Shown here one piece after another: positions 49,197 through 57,356 of a stretch of 57,356 bases of DNA; within the stretch, counting starts at the first letter, position 1, and each line of letters opens with the position of its first letter. A program made the translations under genes and the position numbers. Location: contig NZ_BPQQ01000044.1 in assembly GCF_022179325.1 (NCBI RefSeq), positions 1 to 57,356 of the forward strand, in the 5' to 3' direction. The notes under the pieces were generated by a model, which did no database searches, had not been told where the DNA came from, and saw only the letters and a program-made list of their open reading frames with translations. The stretch comes from Methylobacterium isbiliense. GTDB lineage: Bacteria; Pseudomonadota; Alphaproteobacteria; Rhizobiales; Beijerinckiaceae.

Positions 49197-50220
49197 TTCG
49201 ATCCTCCCGCCCGTTGCCGCCCGCCTGAGGCTCGCGCCGCCGCATCCGCTGGCCCGGGCGCTGTTCTCCGCCCGATCCTGGGCCGGAGCGTGGCGGCGCG
49301 GGGCGCGTCGCGACGGTCCGGCGATCGCCGTGATCGGCAATTGCCAGGGACGCGGAGTCGCCCGGGCGATCGAACTCCTCTGCCCCGGCAGCCGCGTGAC
49401 CTCGCTGCCCACCGCGCGCCTCAGGCGCGATTTCCGCGACGCCGGCACGCTGACGCGGGCGCTCGAAGGCCACGACCTCGTCGTCGCCCAGGCCTTTCCG
49501 GACGGGCTCCTGCCGGGTGGCTTCCGGACGGTGCGGGCGGGCCTGCCGCGGCTGGCGGTCTATCCGACCTTCGTGTTCTCGGCCTTCCACCCGGACCAGA
49601 TCTACGTCGGCGAGGGCGGCAGCCGCGAGGGCTTCGCGCCCTCCCCGCTCGGCCTCTACCACTCGGCCATCGCGGTGTTCGGCTTCCTGCGCGGCCTCGA
49701 CGAGGCGCGCACCCTGCGCCTGTTCCGCGAGGACGTCTTCGCCCGGCTCGGCTACCTCGACGGCTGGGACGCCTCGGCGCGCGCGCTCCTCGCCGCGGCG
49801 GCGGCCGACGGCTGCCCGGTCGAGCGGGAGTTCCTGCTCTGGAGCCGCCGCGGCTGCTTCATGCACGGCATCAACCACCCCAAGCTGTTCGTCCTCGGCG
49901 ACATCGCCCGCCGCCTGCTCGTCGAGGCGGGGCTGCCCGCGCGCGACGTGGAACCGGACGCGTACCTGCCGGACGACCTCGTGCGCGACGTGGTCTGGCC
50001 GGTCTACCCGCCGCTGGCCGAGCGCTACGGCCTGCCGGGCTCCTACCTGTTCAAGGACAAGGTCCGGGGCCGCGGCCCGGCCCGGCTCCACGACTTGCCG
50101 GGTTTCCTGGCGGCCTCCTTCTCGGTCTACCGCGCCACGCCCCGGGCGCGTCTCGACGGCCCGCGGATGCGGGCCTGGGCGGCGGATCCGGCCGTGACGG
50201 CCCTGTTCGACGCCGGCTGA
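49186..50220 (+). CDS. WcbI-type polysaccharide biosynthesis putative acetyltransferase
   Basis: 344 aa if TTG 49186 is the start; there is no ATG or GTG before the core fold, so the true start is uncertain. The SGNH-like WcbI signature is AIAVIGNCQGRGVARAIELL (~46-65), followed by FPDGLLPGG, YPTFVFSAFHPDQIYVG and CFMHGINHPKLFVLGDIA. WcbI is an acetyl-CoA-binding protein of capsule biosynthesis. The divergent GSCFA gene is a plausible functional partner in surface-glycan modification. Confidence 0.8.
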   Translation: MRAISILPPVAARLRLAPPHPLARALFSARSWAGAWRRGARRDGPAIAVIGNCQGRGVARAIELLCPGSRVTSLPTARLRRDFRDAGTLTRALEGHDLVVAQAFPDGLLPGGFRTVRAGLPRLAVYPTFVFSAFHPDQIYVGEGGSREGFAPSPLGLYHSAIAVFGFLRGLDEARTLRLFREDVFARLGYLDGWDASARALLAAAAADGCPVEREFLLWSRRGCFMHGINHPKLFVLGDIARRLLVEAGLPARDVEPDAYLPDDLVRDVVWPVYPPLAERYGLPGSYLFKDKVRGRGPARLHDLPGFLAASFSVYRATPRARLDGPRMRAWAADPAVTALFDAG

Positions 50221-50235
50221 CGCCGCGGGCGGGGG

Positions 50236-50640
50236 TCAGGCGCAGCGCAGGCCGTCCGCGACGCTCCCGCCGCGCATCATCAGCGCGAGCTGCATCACGT
50301 CGGCGAGCACGAAGGGTTTCTGCAGCACGATGCCGCCCTGCGTCCGGCGCTGGTCGGCGGTGGCGCTGGTGGTCGAGTAGATCACCGGCCGGCCCGGATG
50401 CAGCGATCGGTAGGCCTCGGCCACCATCCAGCCGTCGATGAGCCCCGGCAGCCGGATGTCCGTGAACAGCCAGCCGATCGCCGTGCCGCGCTCGCGCAGC
50501 AGCGTCAGGGCCGCCTCCCCGCTCGATGCCGTCAGCGTCCGCAGGCCCTCCTGCTCGAACAGGGCGACCAGCATCTCCAGCAGCAGGTAGTTGTCCTCGA
50601 CGATGAGGATCGTGGTCTGGTCAGCGGTCGGCCCGGACAT
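50236..50640 (-). CDS. Single-domain response regulator
   Basis: 134 aa from ATG 50640. A receiver domain without output domain: acidic pocket VEDNYLLL, phosphorylatable Asp in FTDIRLPGLIDGW, Thr/Ser in YSTTSA and Lys in LQKPF. It probably works as a phosphorelay intermediate or kinase-coupled switch; no kinase is adjacent. The receiver family resembles those next to hybrid kinases such as the one at 11.7-14.3 kb, but a link is inference. Confidence 0.88.
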   Translation of the reverse strand: MSGPTADQTTILIVEDNYLLLEMLVALFEQEGLRTLTASSGEAALTLLRERGTAIGWLFTDIRLPGLIDGWMVAEAYRSLHPGRPVIYSTTSATADQRRTQGGIVLQKPFVLADVMQLALMMRGGSVADGLRCA

Positions 50641-50982
50641 CGCTCGGCTCCCGGAGGGCGAGGTCCAGGCTGCAGCCGCATGGTTAAGGATGCCTGAAGG
50701 CCGCTGTGTCGGCCGGACTGGCCCGCGGGCGTTGCTGCAATGCAACACGCGCGTGCGGTCGGCGCGACCGAGGCCCGGCGCCGCAGCGTGGCCGCATTTC
50801 ACGCCTGATTAACCCTCAGCCACGGTTTCCGGCGGCGCCGGCCCTTCGAGGCTTCGCCGCAAGGGCTCGTCAAGGTTGACGGAACCTTCGCTTAACCGGC
50901 CGGGACCTATGAGGACGCAAGCGTGAGAGGCGGGCACGGGGCCGCGACGCGGCGCATCGCCCGCCAGAGGAGTACCGAAACG
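50641..50982. other. Intergenic region before pal
   Basis: About 340 bases without a gene. It contains an AAGGTT-n5-AACCTT palindrome (50872-50888) about 95 bases before the pal start, which may lie in the promoter. No clear -35/-10 pair was found. No tolB is upstream, so the pal cluster here begins with pal. Confidence 0.35.
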
Positions 50983-51492
50983 ATGTCGCTGCCGCTCGCC
51001 TCGCTGCGCGCGCTGAAGGCCGCCGCCGCGCTCGGCCTCGCCCTGTCGATCGCCGCCTGCTCGTCCAGCAAGGACCTCGCCGACGCCTCCGCCTACGCGG
51101 CCGGCGCGGGCGCCGCCACGCCCGGCAGCGCCCAGGACTTCGTGGTCAATGTCGGCGACCGCGTCTTCTTCGACAGCGATTCCACCGACCTCACGCCGAC
51201 CGCGACTGCGACCCTCGACAAGCAGGCGCAGTGGCTGTCGCGCTATCCGCGCTACACGTTCCTGATCGAGGGCCATGCCGACGAGCGCGGCACCCGCGAG
51301 TACAACTTCTCGCTCGGCGCCCGGCGTGCGCAGGCGGTGCGCGACTATCTCGCCTCGCGCGGGATCGGAGCCTCGCGCATGCGCACCGTGTCCTACGGCA
51401 AGGAGCGTCCGGTGGCGGTCTGCAACGACATCTCCTGCTGGTCCCAGAACCGCCGCGCCGTCACGGTCCTCGACGGCGCCGCCGGGTCGTAA
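50983..51492 (+). CDS. pal: Peptidoglycan-associated lipoprotein Pal
   Basis: 169 aa. Lipoprotein signal: LALSIAACSSS with the lipobox Cys at residue ~23, so it is anchored in the outer membrane. The OmpA domain covers ~55-165: RVFFDSDSTDLTPTA, EGHADERGTREYNFSLGARRA with the peptidoglycan-binding Asp, RMRTVSYGKERPV and NRRAVTVL with the binding Arg. Pal with TolB keeps the outer membrane attached during constriction. AGAGGAGTACC before the ATG. cpoB follows 78 bases on. Confidence 0.95.
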   Translation: MSLPLASLRALKAAAALGLALSIAACSSSKDLADASAYAAGAGAATPGSAQDFVVNVGDRVFFDSDSTDLTPTATATLDKQAQWLSRYPRYTFLIEGHADERGTREYNFSLGARRAQAVRDYLASRGIGASRMRTVSYGKERPVAVCNDISCWSQNRRAVTVLDGAAGS

Positions 51493-51570
51493 GGATCGCC
51501 GGCCGTACTTTTGCCGGAAGGCGGCGCATCTGGTAAGCGCGCCGCCATCGCGACAGCCGAACCGCCAGCC

Positions 51571-52503
51571 ATGATGCTCCGCCGCCTGCTCCTCGCCACG
51601 GGTCTCCTTCTCGCCGCGGCTCTGCCGGGCCGGGCGCAGGATGCCGCCGACCTCGTGGTGCGGCTCAACCGCCTCGAAAATCAGTCGCGCCAGATGGCGG
51701 GCCAGATCGAGACCCTCCAGTACGAGAACCGCCAGCTCAAGGAGCAGCTGCGCAAGTTCCAGGAGGACGTCGAGTACCGCTTCCAGGAAGGCAAGGGCCG
51801 GCCGGCCGCGCCCGCGGCGGGCGGCACGCCCGCCAAGCCGCAGAAGCGCAGCGACGCCTTCGACCCGACCCTCTCCCCCTCCGCCCCGGGCGCGCCGCAG
51901 CCGCTCGGCGCCACGGCGCCCTCGACCCCGCGGGTGGTCGCCGCCGCGCCCGCGACGCCGAGCGCCACCGCGACCCTCGCGCCCCCCGCCGCCGCCCTCG
52001 ACGACGAGGCGGCCCCGGGCTTCGGCGAGCCCGTGGACCTCGCGCCGCCGCGCGCGCCCGTGGCGGTCGCCCCGCCGGTGCGGGCGCGCGAGAGCATCGC
52101 CGCCACCGGCACGGGCGACGCCAGGGCCGATTACGAGGCGGCCTACGCCTACGTGCTGCAGCGGCAGTACGAGCAGGCCGAGATGAGCCTGCGCCAGTTC
52201 ATCCAGTCGCATCCGCGCGACGCGCTGGTGCCGGACGCCACCTACTGGCTCGGCGAGAGCTACCTGCAGCGCAACCGCACCCGCGAGGCCGCCGAGCAGT
52301 TCCTCAAGGTCTCCACCGACTACGCCCGCTCCCGCAAGGCGCCCGACGCGATGCTGAAGCTCGGGGCCTCGCTCAACGCGCTCGGCGCCCGCGAGCAGGC
52401 CTGCGCCACCCTGGCCGAGCTGGAGCGCAAGTTCCCGCAGGCCTCGGCGGCGGTGAAGCAGGGCGTCGACCGCGAGCAGAAGCGGGCGCGCTGCGCCGCG
52501 TGA
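51571..52503 (+). CDS. cpoB: Cell division coordinator CpoB (YbgF)
   Basis: 310 aa. The signal peptide ends PGRAQ (~23). An N-terminal coiled coil (LVVRLNRLENQSRQMAGQIETL...) mediates trimerisation; a long Ala/Pro linker (~75-185) follows, then TPR repeats (~190-305: ADYEAAYAYVLQRQYEQAE, DATYWLGESYLQRNRTREAAEQF, DAMLKLGASLNALGAREQA). CpoB links Tol-Pal to peptidoglycan synthases. The linker is longer than in E. coli. The stop overlaps the tilS start (GTGA). Confidence 0.93.
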   Translation: MMLRRLLLATGLLLAAALPGRAQDAADLVVRLNRLENQSRQMAGQIETLQYENRQLKEQLRKFQEDVEYRFQEGKGRPAAPAAGGTPAKPQKRSDAFDPTLSPSAPGAPQPLGATAPSTPRVVAAAPATPSATATLAPPAAALDDEAAPGFGEPVDLAPPRAPVAVAPPVRARESIAATGTGDARADYEAAYAYVLQRQYEQAEMSLRQFIQSHPRDALVPDATYWLGESYLQRNRTREAAEQFLKVSTDYARSRKAPDAMLKLGASLNALGAREQACATLAELERKFPQASAAVKQGVDREQKRARCAA

Positions 52504-53528
52504 GGCCGGGACCCGCGGCGGGCGAGGCCGCGCTCGACCCCGCGGAGAGCGCGCAGCGCCTCGCGCCCTGGCTCGGGCGGGAGGCGCGGGCCGGCGTGGT
52601 GCTGGCGGTCTCGGGCGGCCCCGATTCGACCGCGCTGATGGGCTGCGCCGCGTCGCTGCCCCCCGCGGTGCCGGTGCTGGTCGCCACGGTCGATCACGGG
52701 CTGCGGCCCGAATCCGCCGCGGAGGCGGACGGCGTGGCGCGCGCCGCGCAGGCGCACGGTTTGCCGCATCGCCGCATCGCCTGGCTCGGCGACAAGCCCC
52801 GCACCGGCCTGCAGGCGGCGGCCCGCGCGGCGCGCTACCGCCTGCTCGTCGACCTCGCGCGCGAGGTCGGCGCCGGGGCCATCCTCACCGCCCACACCCT
52901 CGACGACCAGGCCGAGACGGTGCTGATGCGGCTCTGCGCCGGGTCGGGGCCGGCCGGGCTCGGGGGCATCGATCCGGTGCGCGATCTCGGCGGGATCGCC
53001 CTGGTGCGGCCCTTCCTCGACATCCCCAAGGCCCGGCTCGTCGCGACCTGCGCGGCGCGGGGCTGGGCCTTCGCGACGGATCCCGGCAACCGCGACCCGC
53101 GCTTCGCCCGCGCCCGGCTGCGGCGCGTGATGCCGCTGCTCGCCGCCGAGGGGCTCACGCCCGCCCGTCTCGGACGGCTCGCCGAGCGTACGCGCCGCAA
53201 CGAGGCGGCGCTCGCGGCGGCCGCGGATGCGGCCCTGCGCGATCTGACCCGGCCGCCCGCTCTCCCCTCGGCCGTCGCCCTCGACGCGCCGGGTCTCGCC
53301 GCGCTGCCCCAAGCCGTGGCGCTGCGGGTGACGGTGCGGGCGATCGCCGCCGCGGCGGGCGCGGGCGCCCCTGCGGTGCGGCTGGAGCGCCTCGAAGCGG
53401 CCCTGCTCGGCCGGCTGCTTCCGGCCGCCGCCGAGGGGCGGGCGCTGCGCCTCACCCTCGGCGGCGCCCTGATCACGGTGTCGCAGGGGCTCCTGACGCT
53501 CAGGGCGGAGCCGCCCCGCCGGCGATGA
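52500..53528 (+). CDS. tilS: tRNA(Ile)-lysidine synthase TilS
   Basis: 342 aa; GTG start at 52500 overlapping the cpoB stop by 4 bases. ATP-PP loop SGGPDSTAL (~38-46), then VDHGLRPESAAEADGV, TAHTLDDQAETVLMRL and RPFLDIPKARL. It changes C34 of tRNA-Ile(CAU) to lysidine so that AUA is read as Ile. The C-terminal region is shorter and more variable than in E. coli, as is common in alphaproteobacteria. Confidence 0.94.
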   Translation: MRPGPAAGEAALDPAESAQRLAPWLGREARAGVVLAVSGGPDSTALMGCAASLPPAVPVLVATVDHGLRPESAAEADGVARAAQAHGLPHRRIAWLGDKPRTGLQAAARAARYRLLVDLAREVGAGAILTAHTLDDQAETVLMRLCAGSGPAGLGGIDPVRDLGGIALVRPFLDIPKARLVATCAARGWAFATDPGNRDPRFARARLRRVMPLLAAEGLTPARLGRLAERTRRNEAALAAAADAALRDLTRPPALPSAVALDAPGLAALPQAVALRVTVRAIAAAAGAGAPAVRLERLEAALLGRLLPAAAEGRALRLTLGGALITVSQGLLTLRAEPPRRR

Positions 53529-53677
53529 CCCCTCCCGGGTCCTCCCCCGGACGGGCCGCCGCACTCCCGGCCGATTTACTTGGCAAGGGGGGAGGCGACG
53601 CCTACATTGGACCCCGAGGGTGAGCGGCCGTCCCGGCGCGCCCGCTGGTGCCGCCCTCCTCAAGGAATGTCTGTTCG

Positions 53678-55600
<1,923 letters not shown>

Positions 55601-55623
55601 GGCGCCCCTGAACGGAACGCCAA

Positions 55624-55657
55624 AGAAGGGCGGCGGGAGCGATCCCGCCGCCCTTCT
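55624..55657. terminator. Bidirectional terminator between ftsH and small secreted gene
   Basis: 15-base arms AGAAGGGCGGCGGGA/TCCCGCCGCCCTTCT with a 4-base loop, placed between two convergent stops. Short T/A-containing ends on both sides fit termination in both directions. Confidence 0.75.
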
Positions 55658-55685
55658 CGTTGGAGCGGTCCGTCCTGGGACGATC

Positions 55686-55853
55686 TCAGCGGCCGCTGCC
55701 GCCGCCGCCGCCGCCCGCGCTGTTCGAGGTCGGCTTGTTGTTCGATTCGGCGTTGCTGGCCGCCCCGGCCGAACTGTTGGCCGGGCGGCCCTGCGCCAGC
55801 GCAGGACCCGCCACGAGCATCAGGATGGCACCGAGGGTCGCGATCTTCGTCAT
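55686..55853 (-). CDS. Small secreted Ser/Asn/Gly-rich protein
   Basis: 55 aa from ATG 55853 (MTKIATLGAILMLVAGPALAQ) with GGGAGAACG upstream. The signal peptide ends LAQ (21). The mature 34 residues are low-complexity (SSAGAASNAESNNKPTSNSAGGGGG). Too short for a fold; probably an exported peptide or surface-exposed tail protein of this lineage. Convergent with ftsH. Confidence 0.7.
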   Translation of the reverse strand: MTKIATLGAILMLVAGPALAQGRPANSSAGAASNAESNNKPTSNSAGGGGGGSGR

Positions 55854-56283
55854 CAGGCGTTCTCCCTGAACAGGCTGGCCGGCCGAGAGCCGGCACGGTC
55901 CGGGAGCCAACGCATTCAGCAGGAACAAGATCCCGTCGACAATCAATCAAGCTTGGCTTTTAGTCAGGAAATCAGCCAAGCCCAGCAGAACAGCAACGCG
56001 AAGAAGGCGCCGGAACTCAGCAGCACCGCTCTAACTTCGCGGTGCTGGAGCAGGATATTCTCTGAAAGATGAATCATGGCGGGCGACGGGCGGGAGTAAC
56101 AGGAGACTCATCTCATACTGCGCCTTAAAAGGCGATGAGCATGATTGCTGAACCCGCGGCGATCCCGAGATTGTCACTCTGCGGCAACATCCGGTGCGGC
56201 GCGGCGAGGTCGTTCAGAATCGCTGCGAATTCGTGAGGGGGCCGAACCGCCGTTAACCAGCCGGTAACCATGCCGCGCGCTTC
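55854..56283. other. Intergenic region before minC
   Basis: About 430 bases, less GC-rich than its surroundings. The only candidate is a 37-codon minus-strand frame at 55964-56077. The rest probably holds the promoters of minCD and of the small secreted gene. No tRNA or palindrome of note beyond a short AGCTTGGCTT/AGCCAAGC pairing at ~55950-55980. Confidence 0.4.
55964..56077 (-). CDS. Possible 37-residue membrane peptide
   Basis: ATG at 56077, TGA at 55964. A polar start (MIHLSENILLQHREVR) is followed by a single hydrophobic helix AVLLSSGAFFALLFCWAWL to the C-terminus. This N-polar, C-terminal-TM layout is that of small membrane proteins. Against it: no obvious ribosome site (CTCCCGCCC precedes it) and short length. 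Only conservation could decide. Confidence 0.3.
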   Translation of the reverse strand: MIHLSENILLQHREVRAVLLSSGAFFALLFCWAWLIS

Positions 56284-57189
56284 ATGGTTGTAGGTAACAA
56301 CTCGTCAACAGCCGTGACCAGCATCAGCCACACCCGTCCCTCTCTCCCGCTGCGAGGCCGCTCCTTCCGGGCGCTCGTCCTCGCCCCCGAGAGGCCGCTC
56401 GACGAATGGTTCGCGAAGCTGGACAATCTCGTCCGGAACTCGCCGACGCTGTTCGCCGAGCGGCCCGTGATCCTCGACGTGTCGGGGATGGCCGTCACCG
56501 CCGAGACCCCTCTTGCGGAGACCCCTCTTGCGGAGACCCCTCCTGCCGAGGCGGACTCCGCCGCCGCTCCGGTCGCCGAGGCGGCCGCGGAGAATCCGGC
56601 GGAGGGCTCCGCCCCGGGCGATGCCACCTGTGCGGGCAACGACGCCGCGCCGGCCGAGCCCCCTGCCCCGGCCGAGCCCCCTGCCCCGGCGGAGTCCGAA
56701 CCCGGTCTCGGTCACCTGCTGGCCGAGCTCGAACGCCGCGGCATCCGCATCATGGGCATCGAGAAGGCGGATCCGGCCTGGACGACGGCCGCGATGCCGC
56801 CCCGGCTCAGCGGCGGGCGGCCTGCCGACATGGCGCTGCCGCCGCCCGAGAAGCCGAAGCCGAGCTCGCTGGTGCTCGAAACCCCGCTGCGCTCGGGGCA
56901 GAGCATCTACCACCCCGACGGCGACGTCACCGTGATGGGCTCGGTGGCCTCGGGTGCCGAGATCCTGGCCGGCGGCTCGATCCACGTCTACGGCGCGCTG
57001 CGCGGCCGGGCGATCGCGGGAGCAGGCGGCAACCGCCGGGCGCGCATCTACTGCCGCCGCTTCCAGCCCGAACTGCTCGGCATCGACGGGCTCTTCCGCA
57101 CCGCCGAGACGACCGATCCGACGCTGCGCGACAAGGCGGTCCAGGTCTGGCTGGAGCGCGACGCGCTGCGCATGGCGTCCCTCGACTGA
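56284..57189 (+). CDS. minC: Septum site-determining protein MinC
   Basis: 301 aa. N-terminal FtsZ-inhibiting domain (SFRALVLAPERPLDEWFAKL, VILDVSGMAV) split from the rest by a ~90-residue Ala/Pro/Glu linker (~72-140) that contains tandem repeats. C-terminal beta-helix domain ~195-295: SGQSIYHPDGDVTVMGSVASGAEILAGGSIHVYGALRGRAIAG-type repeats, ending in FQPELLGIDGLFR, which binds MinD. Together with MinD it keeps the Z ring away from the poles. The linker is unusually long for MinC. The ATG follows AACC, with no strong ribosome site. Confidence 0.95.
   Translation: MVVGNNSSTAVTSISHTRPSLPLRGRSFRALVLAPERPLDEWFAKLDNLVRNSPTLFAERPVILDVSGMAVTAETPLAETPLAETPPAEADSAAAPVAEAAAENPAEGSAPGDATCAGNDAAPAEPPAPAEPPAPAESEPGLGHLLAELERRGIRIMGIEKADPAWTTAAMPPRLSGGRPADMALPPPEKPKPSSLVLETPLRSGQSIYHPDGDVTVMGSVASGAEILAGGSIHVYGALRGRAIAGAGGNRRARIYCRRFQPELLGIDGLFRTAETTDPTLRDKAVQVWLERDALRMASLD
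56503..56547 (+). repeat. 15-bp tandem repeat x3 inside minC
   Basis: Unit GAGACCCCTCTTGCG, third copy changed at the end. It encodes ETPLA-ETPLA-ETPPA in the MinC linker. In-frame 15-bp units allow length change without frameshift. Confidence 0.85.
56650..56685 (+). repeat. 18-bp tandem repeat x2 inside minC
   Basis: Unit CCGGCCGAGCCCCCTGCC at 56650-56667 and 56668-56685. It encodes two copies of a PAEPPA-type hexapeptide in the linker. Confidence 0.8.
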
Positions 57190-57335
57190 GGACGCTTCCC
57201 GGGACGGCGGCCAAGGCCGCCGGCCTCGTCACACTCATCGGTTCTCGACGGCAGCCCGACGGATGGCCGGCACCGCGCCGCAGGCAGGCGCTCTTCGGCC
57301 AGGCATTCGGCTCGGCGTTCATGGGGGAGCAAGGC

Positions 57336-57356
57336 AATGGCGAAGGTACTGGTAGT
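57336..57356 (+). CDS. minD: Septum site-determining ATPase MinD (5' end only)
   Basis: The window ends seven codons in: MAKVLVV-like (ATGGCGAAGGTACTGGTAGT), the standard MinD N-terminus. GGGGGAGCAAGG lies before the ATG. It directly follows minC after 146 bases. Confidence 0.75.

Overview
The window is high-GC (roughly 70 percent or more), densely coded bacterial chromosome. Its gene content and order suggest an alphaproteobacterium of the Hyphomicrobiales, most likely Methylobacterium or a close relative. The main pointers are pal-cpoB-tilS-ftsH followed by a small secreted protein, minC-minD at the right edge, a NadQ-type regulator, many PAS/GAF hybrid kinases of the local type, and frequent GTG/TTG starts. 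The genus is an inference from protein resemblance; nothing here was searched against a database.

Left end (1-4.5 kb): a scar of mobile DNA. A di-heme cytochrome c peroxidase gene overlaps a methyl-accepting chemotaxis gene. The pair lies between two diverged copies of a ~52-bp sequence. To its right are an inverted 3' fragment of tRNA-Arg(CCG), the intact tRNA-Arg(CCG), a decayed tyrosine-recombinase N-terminus and a decayed ISL3-type transposase N-terminus, then tRNA-Ser(TGA).

4.7-15.6 kb: housekeeping and signalling. It holds a GH15 glucoamylase/trehalase-like enzyme, transketolase, a Gly/Tyr-rich secreted protein, a CNNM/CorC-type membrane protein, a hybrid histidine kinase, a PepSY protein and a small membrane protein.

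15.9-23.4 kb: five tightly coupled genes, SWIM zinc finger, DUF5691, MoxR-type AAA+ ATPase, DUF5682 and VWA/CoxE-like. They resemble the E. coli yehL/yehM/yehP/yehQ set, whose function is not established. The DUF5682 protein shows motifs like those of the TraB/GumN/TIKI fold.

24.6-34.8 kb (minus strand): a long co-oriented block of poorly described genes, almost all exported or membrane proteins. From its upstream end: a large helical cytosolic protein, a small partner, a membrane-anchored protein whose N-terminal half reads like a Lon/S16 protease domain with a candidate Ser/Lys dyad, a secreted trypsin-like protease, an OmpA-domain protein, a CsgG/LpoB-like protein and several secreted proteins of unknown role. 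This is the best candidate for an undescribed (envelope) system.

35-50.6 kb: tRNA-Gly(TCC), an OtnC-like aldolase, a NadQ-like regulator, a protein tyrosine phosphatase, a GNAT enzyme, pyrophosphatase, SpeG, an M20 dipeptidase, a three-subunit PaoABC-like molybdenum aldehyde oxidoreductase, DUF3140, a ClpP-fold membrane protein, a divergent GSCFA/WcbI pair linked to polysaccharide modification, and a lone response regulator.

51-57.4 kb: pal, cpoB, tilS and ftsH on the plus strand, then a small secreted protein, a possible 37-residue membrane peptide, minC with a repeat-expanded linker, and the first codons of minD.
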